A stretch of 6,551 nucleotides of DNA from SFTH01 sp963643985. Lineage in GTDB: Bacteria > Bacillota > Clostridia > Christensenellales > Aristaeellaceae. Location of the stretch: assembly GCA_963643985.1 (NCBI GenBank), contig CAVINP010000105.1:1-6551 (forward strand), written 5' to 3'. The notes under the pieces were generated by a model that had not been told where the DNA came from, ran no database searches, and was given only the letters and a program-made list of their open reading frames with translations. The translations under genes and the position numbers were made by a program. Below, piece by piece: positions 1 through 6,482 of this stretch. The first letter of the stretch is position 1; the number at the start of each line of letters is the position of its first letter.

Positions 1-57
1 CGCAGAAATGCAGGCAAAGACGCCGAAAATGCATCGTGGCGAATTTAGAAACACACT

Positions 58-1467
58 CTAGAAAATCAGACCCAGCACAACATACAAGACGAGGCTCACA
101 CCCGCCACGGAGCAGACATAGGGCAGCTGCGTCTTGACATGGTCGATGATATCACAGCCCGTGACCGAGCAGGACATGATCGTGGTGTCGGAAATGGGGG
201 ACGCGTGGTCGCCGAAGATGCTGCCGCCGAAGAGCGCGCCGGCCACCAGCGTCAGATTCGAACCCATGGTATATGCCATCGGCAGAACCAGCACAGAGAC
301 AATCGCCATCGTGCCCATCGAAGTGCCGGTCGCAAAGGAGATCAGTATCGCTATGATGAAGGTGATCGCCGGCAGAAGTCCGGGGCTGAGTATCGACGAG
401 AAGATGTTGCCCAGGTAGTTGCCGGTATCCAGAGCCTTGACGATATTGCCCATCGTGAAGCCGAAGAGCAGCACGAAGGCGATCGGAAGCATCGATTTCA
501 TGCCTTCGAAGATTTCGTCGATGACCTGATTGAGCGTAAATACCTTCTCCGCACAGCACATCACGGCCGCTACCAACAGGCTCGACGTGACTGCCCAGAT
601 GAGCGCCTTCATGCCGGAACCGTTCATGAGATTGCCGCCGCCCGTGACGAACAGCGCCACAAACACCACGACGATGAGCACGCCGATGGGGATCAGCAGG
701 TTGATGGCACGGGGCTTTGTGTCACTCTCGACCTTGGATGTGTCCGCATTGGGCTTGGCGTGCGCCGGATCATCGAGCAGACCCGTCTCTGCGGCACGCT
801 TTTCGGCCTTCGCCATGGGGCCGAAATCCTTCTGCATCAGCGCGAGGACAAAGACCATCAGTATGGAGATCACACAGTAGAAATTCAGCGGTATGGACTT
901 GAACAGGAGGCCGACCGCCTCATTTTCCGGCACACCGCCGGAGACCAGATAACCCGTCATTGAGGCCAGCCAGCCGGAGAACGGGAAGAGCACGCACCAC
1001 GGCGTGGAGGTCGTGTGGACGATGTAGGCCGCCTTTTCGTGGGGAACCTTCAGCGCATCGTTGACCGGACGGGAGACCGCGCCGGTGACCATGCAGCTCA
1101 GCGTGCCGGAAGTGAAGACCACAAGGCCCAGCAGCCAGGTGAAGATGTTCGCGCCGCGCTTGGACTTGATCAGCTGCTGCCGCTTGACGACAGCGTTCAC
1201 AAAGCCCTGAATGCCGCCGGACTTCTCCGCCAGGTGGATGATGGCCGAGGTCATGAGCACAGCCGCAATGATGAGCGTGTTGCTTTCGGTCATGGTGTCA
1301 AGGATGGTGTAGATTCCCGCATTGATTCCCGGAAAAATCGCCCAGCCGTTGAGCACCAGGCTGCCGGTAAAGATACCGACCAGCAGTGAAATGAAGACGT
1401 TTTTGGATACCAGTGCCAGCACAATCGTCAGCAGTGGCGGAACCAGAGACCAGAACCCGTATTCCAT
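58..1467 (-). CDS. NhaC-family Na+/H+ antiporter-like carrier
   Basis: A 469-residue polytopic inner-membrane carrier of the Na_H_antiporter (NhaC) family. Characterised relatives exchange Na+ for H+ or couple Na+/H+ movement to organic acids (malate/lactate antiporter MleN), so the real substrate may not be only Na+. Visible evidence: about 10-12 hydrophobic segments in two halves, split by a charged hydrophilic loop at residues about 212-253. The N-terminal half has SRPVNDALKVPHEKAAY (132-148), then HTTSTPW (151-157). The C-terminal half has the Gly/Ser/Thr-rich FATGTSMGTMAIV (378-390) and the family signature GDHASPISDTT (419-429), closing with HVKTQLPY (443-450). The length is normal and both ends are intact. 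The ATG is set by a strong AAGGAGGGG site just upstream. The gene lies 28 nt behind the amidohydrolase with no promoter visible between them, so it is probably co-transcribed as the second gene. Family assignment is secure; the transported substrate is inferred. Confidence 0.93.
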   Translation of the reverse strand: MEYGFWSLVPPLLTIVLALVSKNVFISLLVGIFTGSLVLNGWAIFPGINAGIYTILDTMTESNTLIIAAVLMTSAIIHLAEKSGGIQGFVNAVVKRQQLIKSKRGANIFTWLLGLVVFTSGTLSCMVTGAVSRPVNDALKVPHEKAAYIVHTTSTPWCVLFPFSGWLASMTGYLVSGGVPENEAVGLLFKSIPLNFYCVISILMVFVLALMQKDFGPMAKAEKRAAETGLLDDPAHAKPNADTSKVESDTKPRAINLLIPIGVLIVVVFVALFVTGGGNLMNGSGMKALIWAVTSSLLVAAVMCCAEKVFTLNQVIDEIFEGMKSMLPIAFVLLFGFTMGNIVKALDTGNYLGNIFSSILSPGLLPAITFIIAILISFATGTSMGTMAIVSVLVLPMAYTMGSNLTLVAGALFGGSIFGDHASPISDTTIMSCSVTGCDIIDHVKTQLPYVCSVAGVSLVLYVVLGLIF

Positions 1468-1471
1468 ACTT

Positions 1472-1480
1472 CCCCTCCTT
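1472..1480 (-). promoter_or_regulatory. Strong Shine-Dalgarno site of the NhaC-family gene
   Basis: On the minus strand this reads AAGGAGGGG, with the AGGAGG core 6 nt before the ATG at 1467. It is a near-perfect match to the 16S anti-SD. It fixes the start codon and lies inside the 28-nt gap after the amidohydrolase stop codon, which fits a polycistronic mRNA with independent reinitiation. Confidence 0.85.
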
Positions 1481-1495
1481 ATCTCATGCGGGATG

Positions 1496-2860
1496 TTATT
1501 TTGCCCCGCAGGATGTCTTTCTCAGTGCCCTGCCGAGATCCGCTCTTTGAATCTCGCAGTCCTTCGCGGCCAACTCGCCGCCGATGAATACATAGTCAAT
1601 GCCCTTGGGCGCCAGCATGGGCGCATCGAAGGTCGCGCCGTCGCAGATCTTTTCCGGATCAAAGATCACGACATCCGCATCCGCGCCGACATTGAGCCGG
1701 CCCTTTTGCGAAAGGCCGAGGCGCTCTGCCGCGGCACTCGTCATCTTGCGCACCGCCTCATAGAGCGTCAAATCGCCGTGGCGCACGAAGTCGGCAATGA
1801 ACTTCGGGAAAGAGCCGGCCGCCCTCGGATGCCCCTGACCGTTGTCGATCAGGCCGTCGCTGCCCAGTATCACGCCCGGATCGGAGAGCGCCATGCGGAT
1901 ATCCGGCTCTGCCATCACGTAGCAGACCGTGATGCACTCCGGGAAGTCGCGCCGCATCTCCTCAAAAGTTTCCCGGGTGCAGCGCTGTCCCTTGTATTTG
2001 CCTTCCATGAGCTGACAGGCGCTGTAATCGCAGTGGTAGCGCTCCAGCCAGCCGTCGTCATACGTCGTCGCGCCGATGCGCGTGGAGAATGCGAAATAGG
2101 GATAGCAGTCGCAGAGCACGTCCATGCCGTTCATCCGGTAATCATCTATCTGACGCAGCAGCTGTTCCATCTGTCCGAAGCCGCCCATCGAGCCGACGTG
2201 CGAAACCTGCAGCGGGATGCCGTACAGCTTCGCCGCCTCCGCGACCTCGGCCACCGCACCGAAGATTGCCGCCTCATCGTCGCGAACGTGCGCCGAGATC
2301 AGGCGCTTATCTGCGGCACAGCAGCTCGCCGTTTCGAGAAATTCTTTTCTGTCCGTGCCCGGCACATAGCGCAGGCCGTAGCTGATGCCGACGCAGCCGT
2401 TTTGCAGCGCCTGCGACAGCTCCGCCTTCAGCGTCTCGAGCTGTGCAGCCGTGATCGGTGCATATTTATCCGCCCCGCCGACCTTTTCGCGGAAGAACTG
2501 ATGCCCTGCGAACATCATCACGTTGACCGGCGCGCCGTCGCGATCCACGATGTTCAGGTACTCGGACGGATCGTAGACATTGATGCCGCAGTTTCCGCCG
2601 ACAGCCGTCGTCACGCCCATGCGAAGCATCGCGTCAAAGATGCAGCGACGGATTTTGCCGTCCTGCACGGGATCCTCATGCATGTGAATGTCGATAAAAC
2701 CCGGCGCGACGACGCGGCCGTCTGCGTCAATGACCCTGTCCGCGGCGAGTGCCTCCTTGCTGACAGCGGCAATTTTGCCGCCCTCCATCAGTATGTTGAG
2801 CTTTGCCTGAACATGGTTGGCGGGGTCTATGACAAGGCCGTTTCGTATCAAGGTTTTCAT
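1496..2860 (-). CDS. N-acyl-D-amino-acid deacylase-type amidohydrolase
   Basis: A 454-residue cytoplasmic metallo-amidohydrolase of the D-aminoacylase branch. Known members hydrolyse N-acyl-D-amino acids to a D-amino acid and a carboxylic acid. Order: small N-terminal beta domain (1-50), TIM-barrel start APGFIDIHMHED with HxH metal ligands H59 and H61, then GNCG with C91. C91 matches the bridging metal-binding cysteine of D-aminoacylase. Next come SAHVRDDE (H191), QVSHVG (H221) and GSDG (D335). H191 and H221 are 30 residues apart, as in the Alcaligenes enzyme (H220/H250). HPRAAGSFPKF (344-354) and the C-terminal KGRLNVGADADVVIFDP (386-402) are also typical. It is somewhat shorter than the usual 480-500 residues but looks complete. 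The start has GAAGAAGGG about 8 nt upstream. It is first in an operon with the NhaC-family carrier. The acyl group and amino acid are unknown; another amide substrate is possible. Confidence 0.9.
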   Translation of the reverse strand: MKTLIRNGLVIDPANHVQAKLNILMEGGKIAAVSKEALAADRVIDADGRVVAPGFIDIHMHEDPVQDGKIRRCIFDAMLRMGVTTAVGGNCGINVYDPSEYLNIVDRDGAPVNVMMFAGHQFFREKVGGADKYAPITAAQLETLKAELSQALQNGCVGISYGLRYVPGTDRKEFLETASCCAADKRLISAHVRDDEAAIFGAVAEVAEAAKLYGIPLQVSHVGSMGGFGQMEQLLRQIDDYRMNGMDVLCDCYPYFAFSTRIGATTYDDGWLERYHCDYSACQLMEGKYKGQRCTRETFEEMRRDFPECITVCYVMAEPDIRMALSDPGVILGSDGLIDNGQGHPRAAGSFPKFIADFVRHGDLTLYEAVRKMTSAAAERLGLSQKGRLNVGADADVVIFDPEKICDGATFDAPMLAPKGIDYVFIGGELAAKDCEIQRADLGRALRKTSCGAK

Positions 2861-2890
2861 TGGCTGTTCCCTTCTTCAAACGTCATCCGC

Positions 2891-2915
2891 CATGCCGCTT
2901 GAGTGCATCGGCACG
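2891..2915 (-). promoter_or_regulatory. Possible leader hairpin before the amidohydrolase gene
   Basis: In the minus-strand transcript, 2909-2915 can pair with 2891-2897 in a 7-bp stem containing one G-U pair, with an 11-nt loop. It lies between the predicted promoter and the Shine-Dalgarno site. There is no U run, so it is not a terminator. It matches no riboswitch I recognise and could be incidental structure in a GC-rich leader. Confidence 0.25.
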
Positions 2916-2940
2916 CGTCTGTTACATATTTATGCGTGAC

Positions 2941-2969
2941 ATTATACTTAAATACATTCATGCACACAA
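2941..2969 (-). promoter_or_regulatory. Predicted promoter of the amidohydrolase-carrier operon
   Basis: The minus strand carries a perfect -10 TATAAT (complement of 2941-2946), 17 bp after a partial -35 TTGTGT (complement of 2964-2969). An A/T-rich stretch lies further upstream (about 2975-2990) and could act as an UP element. The predicted start near 2934 gives a leader of about 70 nt. The -35 is only a 3/6 match, so the call rests on the -10, the spacing and the local AT richness in otherwise GC-rich DNA. Confidence 0.6.
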
Positions 2970-3028
2970 GATACTTTTTTTAAATTTTTCACAAACAGAC
3001 TCCATTTCTTCCGGAAATGAATACGGGA

Positions 3029-3057
3029 TTGTACTGTTTACACTCCCGTGCTATAAT
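3029..3057 (+). promoter_or_regulatory. Predicted extended -10 promoter of the DUF554 gene
   Basis: A perfect TATAAT at 3052-3057 is preceded by TGC (3049-3051), giving an extended -10. A partial -35 TTGTAC lies at 3029-3034 with a 17-bp spacer. The start would fall near 3064, leaving a leader of about 28 nt with AAAGAAGGG (3076-3084) 7 nt before the ATG. Confidence 0.7.
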
Positions 3058-3091
3058 CTGCAGCGTCTGAAAACGAAAGAAGGGCATACAC

Positions 3092-3820
3092 ATGATCGGA
3101 CTGGGAACGATAATAAACTGCGCGGGCATACTGGGCGGCGCACTCATCGGCCACTTTACGGGAAAGCTTTTCAAAGAGGAGCAGCAGGATTCGCTGGGGC
3201 GCGCCTGCGGCGTGAGCGTGATGTTTATCGGCATTGCGGGCGCGATGCAGGGCATGCTCTCTCCGGCCGGGGACGGTTCGCTCACGAGCGGGCATTCCAT
3301 GCTGGTGGTGCTCTGCCTGGCGCTGGGCACGATCATCGGCGAGCTGCTGGGCATAGAGCACGGCTTTGAGGTCTTCGGCGAGTGGCTCAAGCGCAAGACG
3401 GGCAACAGCGGCGACAACGCCTTCGTGAACGCCTTCGTCACGGCCTCGCTGACGGTGTCCATCGGCGCGATGGCGATCGTCGGCGCGATACAGGACGGGC
3501 TGCAGGGCGACTGTTCCACGCTTGCGGTCAAGGCCGTGCTCGACTGCCTGATCATCGCGGTCATGACCTCCTCGATGGGCCGCGGCTGCGCGTTCTCGGC
3601 GATCCCCGTGTTCGTGTTTCAGGGCTCGATCACGCTGCTGGCGCGGCTGGTCGCCCCGGTCATGACGGACACCGCCGTCAATTATCTCTCGCTGATCGGT
3701 TCCACACTGATATTCTGCATCGGCATCAACCAGGTCTGGGGCAAAAGACTGCGCGTGGCCAACATGCTGCCCGCGGTCATACTGGCCATCGTCGCGGCGT
3801 ACCTGCCGTGGGGGCTATAG
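3092..3820 (+). CDS. DUF554 family integral membrane protein (YqgA/YdfK-like)
   Basis: A 242-residue hydrophobic protein of the DUF554 family (E. coli YqgA, B. subtilis YdfK), whose biochemical role is not established. It has about seven hydrophobic segments, roughly at 2-21, 38-56, 69-88, 110-133, 141-160, 163-183, 193-213 and 220-240 (one may be re-entrant). Family hallmarks are the N-terminal GTIINCAGILGGALIG (5-20), SIGAMAIVGAIQDGLQGD (123-140) followed by an LDC helix, and the Gly/Ser-rich SSMGRGCAFSAIPV (160-173) before VFQGSITLLA. The length equals the family norm, so the gene looks complete. The ATG is supported by AGAAGGG 7 nt upstream and a good extended -10 promoter. It seems monocistronic: the next plus-strand gene starts 175 nt later behind its own promoter. 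I see no convincing hairpin-plus-T terminator after the stop. A transport or channel role is only a guess. Confidence 0.92.
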   Translation: MIGLGTIINCAGILGGALIGHFTGKLFKEEQQDSLGRACGVSVMFIGIAGAMQGMLSPAGDGSLTSGHSMLVVLCLALGTIIGELLGIEHGFEVFGEWLKRKTGNSGDNAFVNAFVTASLTVSIGAMAIVGAIQDGLQGDCSTLAVKAVLDCLIIAVMTSSMGRGCAFSAIPVFVFQGSITLLARLVAPVMTDTAVNYLSLIGSTLIFCIGINQVWGKRLRVANMLPAVILAIVAAYLPWGL

Positions 3821-3881
3821 GGTTTTTCCGGATAGCGCAGTGAAATTGCATGGGTTTGTGCGCCGGTGTCAAGTCAACCCT

Positions 3882-3937
3882 GCAACTCCTCACCATTCAA
3901 CTGACCACTGATCACCCTCCTCCGTCTCCCCTTGCGC
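3882..3937 (-). repeat. Degenerate intergenic repeat, copy 1
   Basis: Read on the minus strand: a purine-rich block (complement of 3916-3931), then GTGATCAGTGGTCAGTTGA (complement of 3897-3915), then GGTGAG and GAGTTGC (complement of 3882-3888). The 19-nt core matches 6244-6262 on the plus strand at 17 of 19 positions, and GAGTTGC recurs at 6264-6270. The same order of motifs, more diverged, recurs on the minus strand at 6421-6482. It is non-coding and lies directly against the -35 region of the next operon. It is probably a remnant of a genome-wide intergenic repeat family, which other loci would be needed to confirm. Confidence 0.55.
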
Positions 3938-3961
3938 CTATCATCCCATTCATGCTATAAT
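3932..3961 (+). promoter_or_regulatory. Predicted extended -10 promoter of the DUF1015 operon
   Basis: A perfect TATAAT at 3956-3961 has TGC just before it (3953-3955), the same TGCTATAAT core as the DUF554 promoter. A weak -35 TTGCGC at 3932-3937 is spaced by 18 bp. The predicted leader is about 28 nt and contains AGCAGGG (3983-3989) as the Shine-Dalgarno site, 6 nt before the ATG at 3996. The weak -35 is compensated by the extended -10. Confidence 0.7.
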
Positions 3962-3995
3962 AGCTGCGGAAGAATTCACGAAAGCAGGGTTTCCC

Positions 3996-5222
3996 ATGAA
4001 AAACAACGTCATTTATCCGGCGAACATACTTCTTCCGGCCGAGGGCATCGACCCGGCACGCTGGGCGGTGGTCGCCGTGGATCAGTTTACCTCCGAACCC
4101 GAATACTGGCAGGCTGTGGAGGAGACGGTCGGCACCGCGCCGTCCGCGCTGCGTCTGGTGCTGCCGGAGATCCATTTAAGCGAGAGCGATACGCGCATAC
4201 CCGCCATGCAGGCTGCCATGCGCGACTGCCTTGATCGCGGCGTGCTGAGCGAGCAGGTGCACTCGGGCTACCTTCTGGTGGAGCGCGAGACTTCCGCGGG
4301 CGCGCGCATAGGGCTTATGGCCTGTCTGGATCTGGAGCAGTACGACTATGCCGCCGGCTCAAAGAGCCTGATCCGCGCCACGGAGGGCACGGTGCTGGAG
4401 CGCGTACCGCCCAGGGTGCGCATGCGCCGGGGCGCGGCGCTGGAACTGCCGCACGTGCTGATGCTGCTGGACGACCCCGAGGCCACGGCCATCGAGCCGC
4501 TCTACGCCGGGCGCGACAGGCTGGCAAAGCTCTACGATTTTGAGCTGATGCAGCAGGGCGGGCACGTGCGCGGCTGGCGCGTGGACGGCGAGGCGGCGCG
4601 GCAGCTGGAGACGCACTTTGATGCACTCTTTGACGGCTGCGAGGGGCTGATGCTGGCCGTGGGCGACGGCAACCATTCCCTGGCGGCGGCGCGTTCCTAC
4701 TGGCTGGAGCTGAAAAAGACGCTGAGCGAGGCGGAACAGAGGACGCATCCCGCGCGGTTTGCGCTGGTTGAGATCGAGAATCTGCACTCGCCCGCCATCG
4801 TCTTCGAGCCGATTCACCGCCTGATCACGGGTGTACATCCCGCCGAGCTGATCCGCGACTACGAGGCACACCTGCGCGAGGCGGGGCTGCCGCTGCGTGC
4901 GGGACACGAGCTGACGCTGGTCTTCGGCGGCGAGGAGCGCGGCTACGGCTTTGACGATCATCCGCTGCGCGACCTGCAGGCCTTCCTGGACGGCTGGCTG
5001 GGGGTGCATACCGAGGCCAAGATCGACTACATTCACGGCGATGATACGCTGCGGCGGCTGGCGAACCGTGACGATGCGCTGGGCCTCATGCCCTGCGGCT
5101 TTGCCAAGGCCGACCTGTTCCCCTACATCCGCAACTGGGGCGTGCTGCCGAGAAAGACATTCTCCATGGGTCATGCGCGTGAGAAGCGCTATTATCTGGA
5201 GGCGCGGAGGATCGAAAAATGA
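3996..5222 (+). CDS. DUF1015 family protein
   Basis: A 408-residue soluble protein of the DUF1015 family, with no signal peptide or membrane segment. The molecular function is not one I can state. In other Firmicutes this family often sits beside serine biosynthesis genes (from memory), but none are present here. Visible features: an N-terminal stretch with PEIHL (57-61); the family region LIRATEGTVLERVPPR (125-140), where relatives have an IRRHExT...DR-like motif; a central GDGNHSLAAA (223-232), matching in place the DGHHR-type motif of other members; KIDYIHGDD (342-350); and a C-terminal LPRKTFSMGHAREKRYYLEARR (384-405), which takes the place of the usual MPxKST end. The length is normal for the family and it looks intact. 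The start is supported by AGCAGGG and an extended -10 promoter. Its stop overlaps the next start by 4 nt, so the two products are probably coupled. Family assignment is firm; it appears to be a divergent subfamily. Confidence 0.88.
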   Translation: MKNNVIYPANILLPAEGIDPARWAVVAVDQFTSEPEYWQAVEETVGTAPSALRLVLPEIHLSESDTRIPAMQAAMRDCLDRGVLSEQVHSGYLLVERETSAGARIGLMACLDLEQYDYAAGSKSLIRATEGTVLERVPPRVRMRRGAALELPHVLMLLDDPEATAIEPLYAGRDRLAKLYDFELMQQGGHVRGWRVDGEAARQLETHFDALFDGCEGLMLAVGDGNHSLAAARSYWLELKKTLSEAEQRTHPARFALVEIENLHSPAIVFEPIHRLITGVHPAELIRDYEAHLREAGLPLRAGHELTLVFGGEERGYGFDDHPLRDLQAFLDGWLGVHTEAKIDYIHGDDTLRRLANRDDALGLMPCGFAKADLFPYIRNWGVLPRKTFSMGHAREKRYYLEARRIEK

Positions 5223-6244
5223 GCTTACGGGACAAAATGCGCGGCTGCCTGATCGGCGGCGCCATCGGCGATGCGCTGGGCTGGCCGGTGGAATTTGAGT
5301 CGGAAAGAAGCATATTTTCGCGCTACGGGGCGGAGGGCATCCGCAGCTTTGACCTGAATGCGCACGGCGTGGCGGAGATCACGGACGATACGCAGATGAC
5401 GCTCTTTACCGCGAACGGGCTGCTCTGCGCCGCGGCGCACGGCCGGCAGACGAGCCCGCGCAGCTATGTCGCGCTGGCCTATCAGGACTGGCTGTCCACC
5501 CAGCGCAACGTGAAGCCCCGCGGCGTGTCGTGGCTGCTGGGCGTACCCGAGCTGCATGCGCAGCGGGCGCCCGGCAACGCCTGCCTGACCTATCTCTCGC
5601 GGCAGAGCGATGACCCGACCGCCATCTGTGACTTTCTGCGCTGCCGTGTCTCGGACAGCAAGGGCTGCGGCGGCATCATGCGCGTGGCGCCCATGGGTCT
5701 GGTGCGCTGCGACGACATACGCACCATCGACTGCGAGGCAGCGCAGCTGGCGGCGATCACGCACGGCCACTCGCTGGGCTTCATGCCTGCGGCGGTGCTG
5801 GCGCACATCGTCAACCGGCTGGTCTACCCCAAGGGCGATATGCAGCTGCGCGATATCGTGATCGAGGCGCGGGATACCGTCTCTCTTCTCTTTGAGGGAG
5901 ATGCACACCTGCAGGCGCTGCGGGAGCTGATCGACATGGCCGTGGAACTCTCCCAAGGAAACGGCAGTGACCTTGACAACATCCACCGTCTGGGCGAGGG
6001 CTGGGTCGGCGAGGAAGCGCTGGCCATCGCGCTGTACTGCGCACTGAAATACAGGGACGATTTCTCCGCCGCCGTCATTGCCGCCGTCAACCACAAGGGC
6101 GACAGCGATTCCACCGGCGCGATCACCGGCAATATGCTGGGCGCGATGATCGGCTATGAAGCGATCGACGCGAAGTGGAAGGAAAAGCTTGAACTGCGGG
6201 ACGTGATACTGAAGATGGCGGACGAACTGGCTGACGCATTTTAG
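5219..6244 (+). CDS. ADP-ribosylglycohydrolase family protein (DraG/ARH-like)
   Basis: A 341-residue cytoplasmic protein of the ADP-ribosylglycohydrolase (DraG/ARH) fold. Members use two metal ions (Mg or Mn) to cleave ADP-ribose from proteins or related N-/O-glycosidic compounds. The metal-site motifs are present: GGAIGDALG (13-21); ITDDTQM (54-60) with T55, D56 and D57; a central SKGCGGIMRVAP (147-158); THGHSLG (181-187); and NHKGDSDSTGAITGN (291-305), whose D295 and D297 match the ligands of the GDxDT motif, with Ser298 in the usual Thr place. Size and order are typical and it is complete. The ATG sits in an ATGA overlap with the DUF1015 stop, with GGAGG (5206-5210) 8 nt upstream inside that gene, so it is co-transcribed and probably translationally coupled. 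No ADP-ribosyltransferase gene is in the window, so the substrate is unknown; it may be a small molecule rather than a protein. Confidence 0.9.
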   Translation: MSLRDKMRGCLIGGAIGDALGWPVEFESERSIFSRYGAEGIRSFDLNAHGVAEITDDTQMTLFTANGLLCAAAHGRQTSPRSYVALAYQDWLSTQRNVKPRGVSWLLGVPELHAQRAPGNACLTYLSRQSDDPTAICDFLRCRVSDSKGCGGIMRVAPMGLVRCDDIRTIDCEAAQLAAITHGHSLGFMPAAVLAHIVNRLVYPKGDMQLRDIVIEARDTVSLLFEGDAHLQALRELIDMAVELSQGNGSDLDNIHRLGEGWVGEEALAIALYCALKYRDDFSAAVIAAVNHKGDSDSTGAITGNMLGAMIGYEAIDAKWKEKLELRDVILKMADELADAF

Positions 6245-6270
6245 TGATCAGCGGGCAGTTGATGAGTTGC
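6244..6270 (+). repeat. Degenerate intergenic repeat, copy 2 (opposite orientation)
   Basis: GTGATCAGCGGGCAGTTGA followed by TGAGTTGC starts on the last base of the ADP-ribosylglycohydrolase stop codon. It matches the reverse complement of copy 1 at 17 of 19 core positions and across GAGTTGC, but lacks about 7 nt between these parts and the purine-rich block. Copies 1 and 2 therefore face each other on either side of the DUF1015 operon. Confidence 0.5.
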
Positions 6271-6285
6271 GTCGTCTCTTCGTTT

Positions 6286-6346
6286 CCAAGCCCCCGTTGG
6301 CGCCCCTGAAAGGGGAGCCGGCAGCGAAGCTGACTGAGGGGTTTGG
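6286..6346. repeat. Folded intergenic repeat with branched hairpin
   Basis: An outer 9-bp stem pairs 6286-6294 (CCAAGCCCC) with 6338-6346 (GGGGTTTGG), including one G-U pair. Inside are two arms. 6299-6307 pairs with 6311-6319 around a GAA loop with one G-A mismatch, and CAGC (6322-6325) pairs with GCTG (6329-6332) around a GAA loop. From memory, elements with this AAGCCCCC...CCCCTnnnAGGGG...CTGAGGGGTT layout are abundant between genes in gut Clostridia. It is non-mobile by itself (no ORF). As RNA it could be a 3' end structure for the upstream operon, but the short T runs after it are not a clean terminator tract. Confidence 0.7.
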
Positions 6347-6420
6347 TTTTCCTGATCCCAAAACCCAAAAACCGGAGCTGCCGCAAAGCACAAACCCTGC
6401 AACAGCCCCGATAAACCAAA

Positions 6421-6482
6421 CCACTATTGAACCGGTATCCGGTCACTGGCCACCAGTCCCTGTTCCCTGTTCCCTGCTCCCC
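6421..6482 (-). repeat. Degenerate intergenic repeat, copy 3, with heptamer block
   Basis: On the minus strand it runs: a purine-rich block of GAACAGG-type heptamers (complement of about 6458-6482; two perfect units and one variant), then CTGGTGGCCAGTGACC, then CGGTTCAATAGTGG (complement of 6421-6434). Copy 1 has the same order, with CAGTTGAATGGTG as the last part (10 of 13 aligned positions). Copy 3 also has ACCGG-TAT-CCGGT (6431-6443), a small palindrome absent from copy 1. Its heptamer part overlaps the partial coding sequence at the right edge. Confidence 0.5.

Noticed and set aside
1..61. Possible 3' end of a plus-strand gene at the left edge (frames ending in TAG at 46-48 or 59-61)
   Set aside because: Two frames are equally open over fewer than 20 codons and neither shows a recognisable motif, so no gene can be supported. 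No clear terminator for the NhaC-family gene is visible here either.
139..963. A 274-codon plus-strand frame opposite the NhaC-family gene
   Set aside because: The product is a charged Arg/His/Asp-rich shadow with no ribosome site, antisense to a well-supported membrane protein.
1322..2902. A 526-codon open frame on the plus strand opposite the amidohydrolase
   Set aside because: It is antisense to a gene with clear metal-site motifs and family order. Its product is rich in Arg, Ala and His with no recognisable domain, as expected from GC-rich codon shadows.
2917..3000. GTCTGTT at 2917-2923 and AACAGAC at 2994-3000 as a pair of operator half-sites
   Set aside because: A 7-bp inverted match 70 nt apart is expected by chance about once in a spacer of this size.
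3793..3827. Terminator after the DUF554 gene (small CGGC/GCCG stem and TTTTT at 3823-3827)
   Set aside because: The stem has only 4 bp and is separated from the T run by more than 10 nt, so it does not form an intrinsic terminator.
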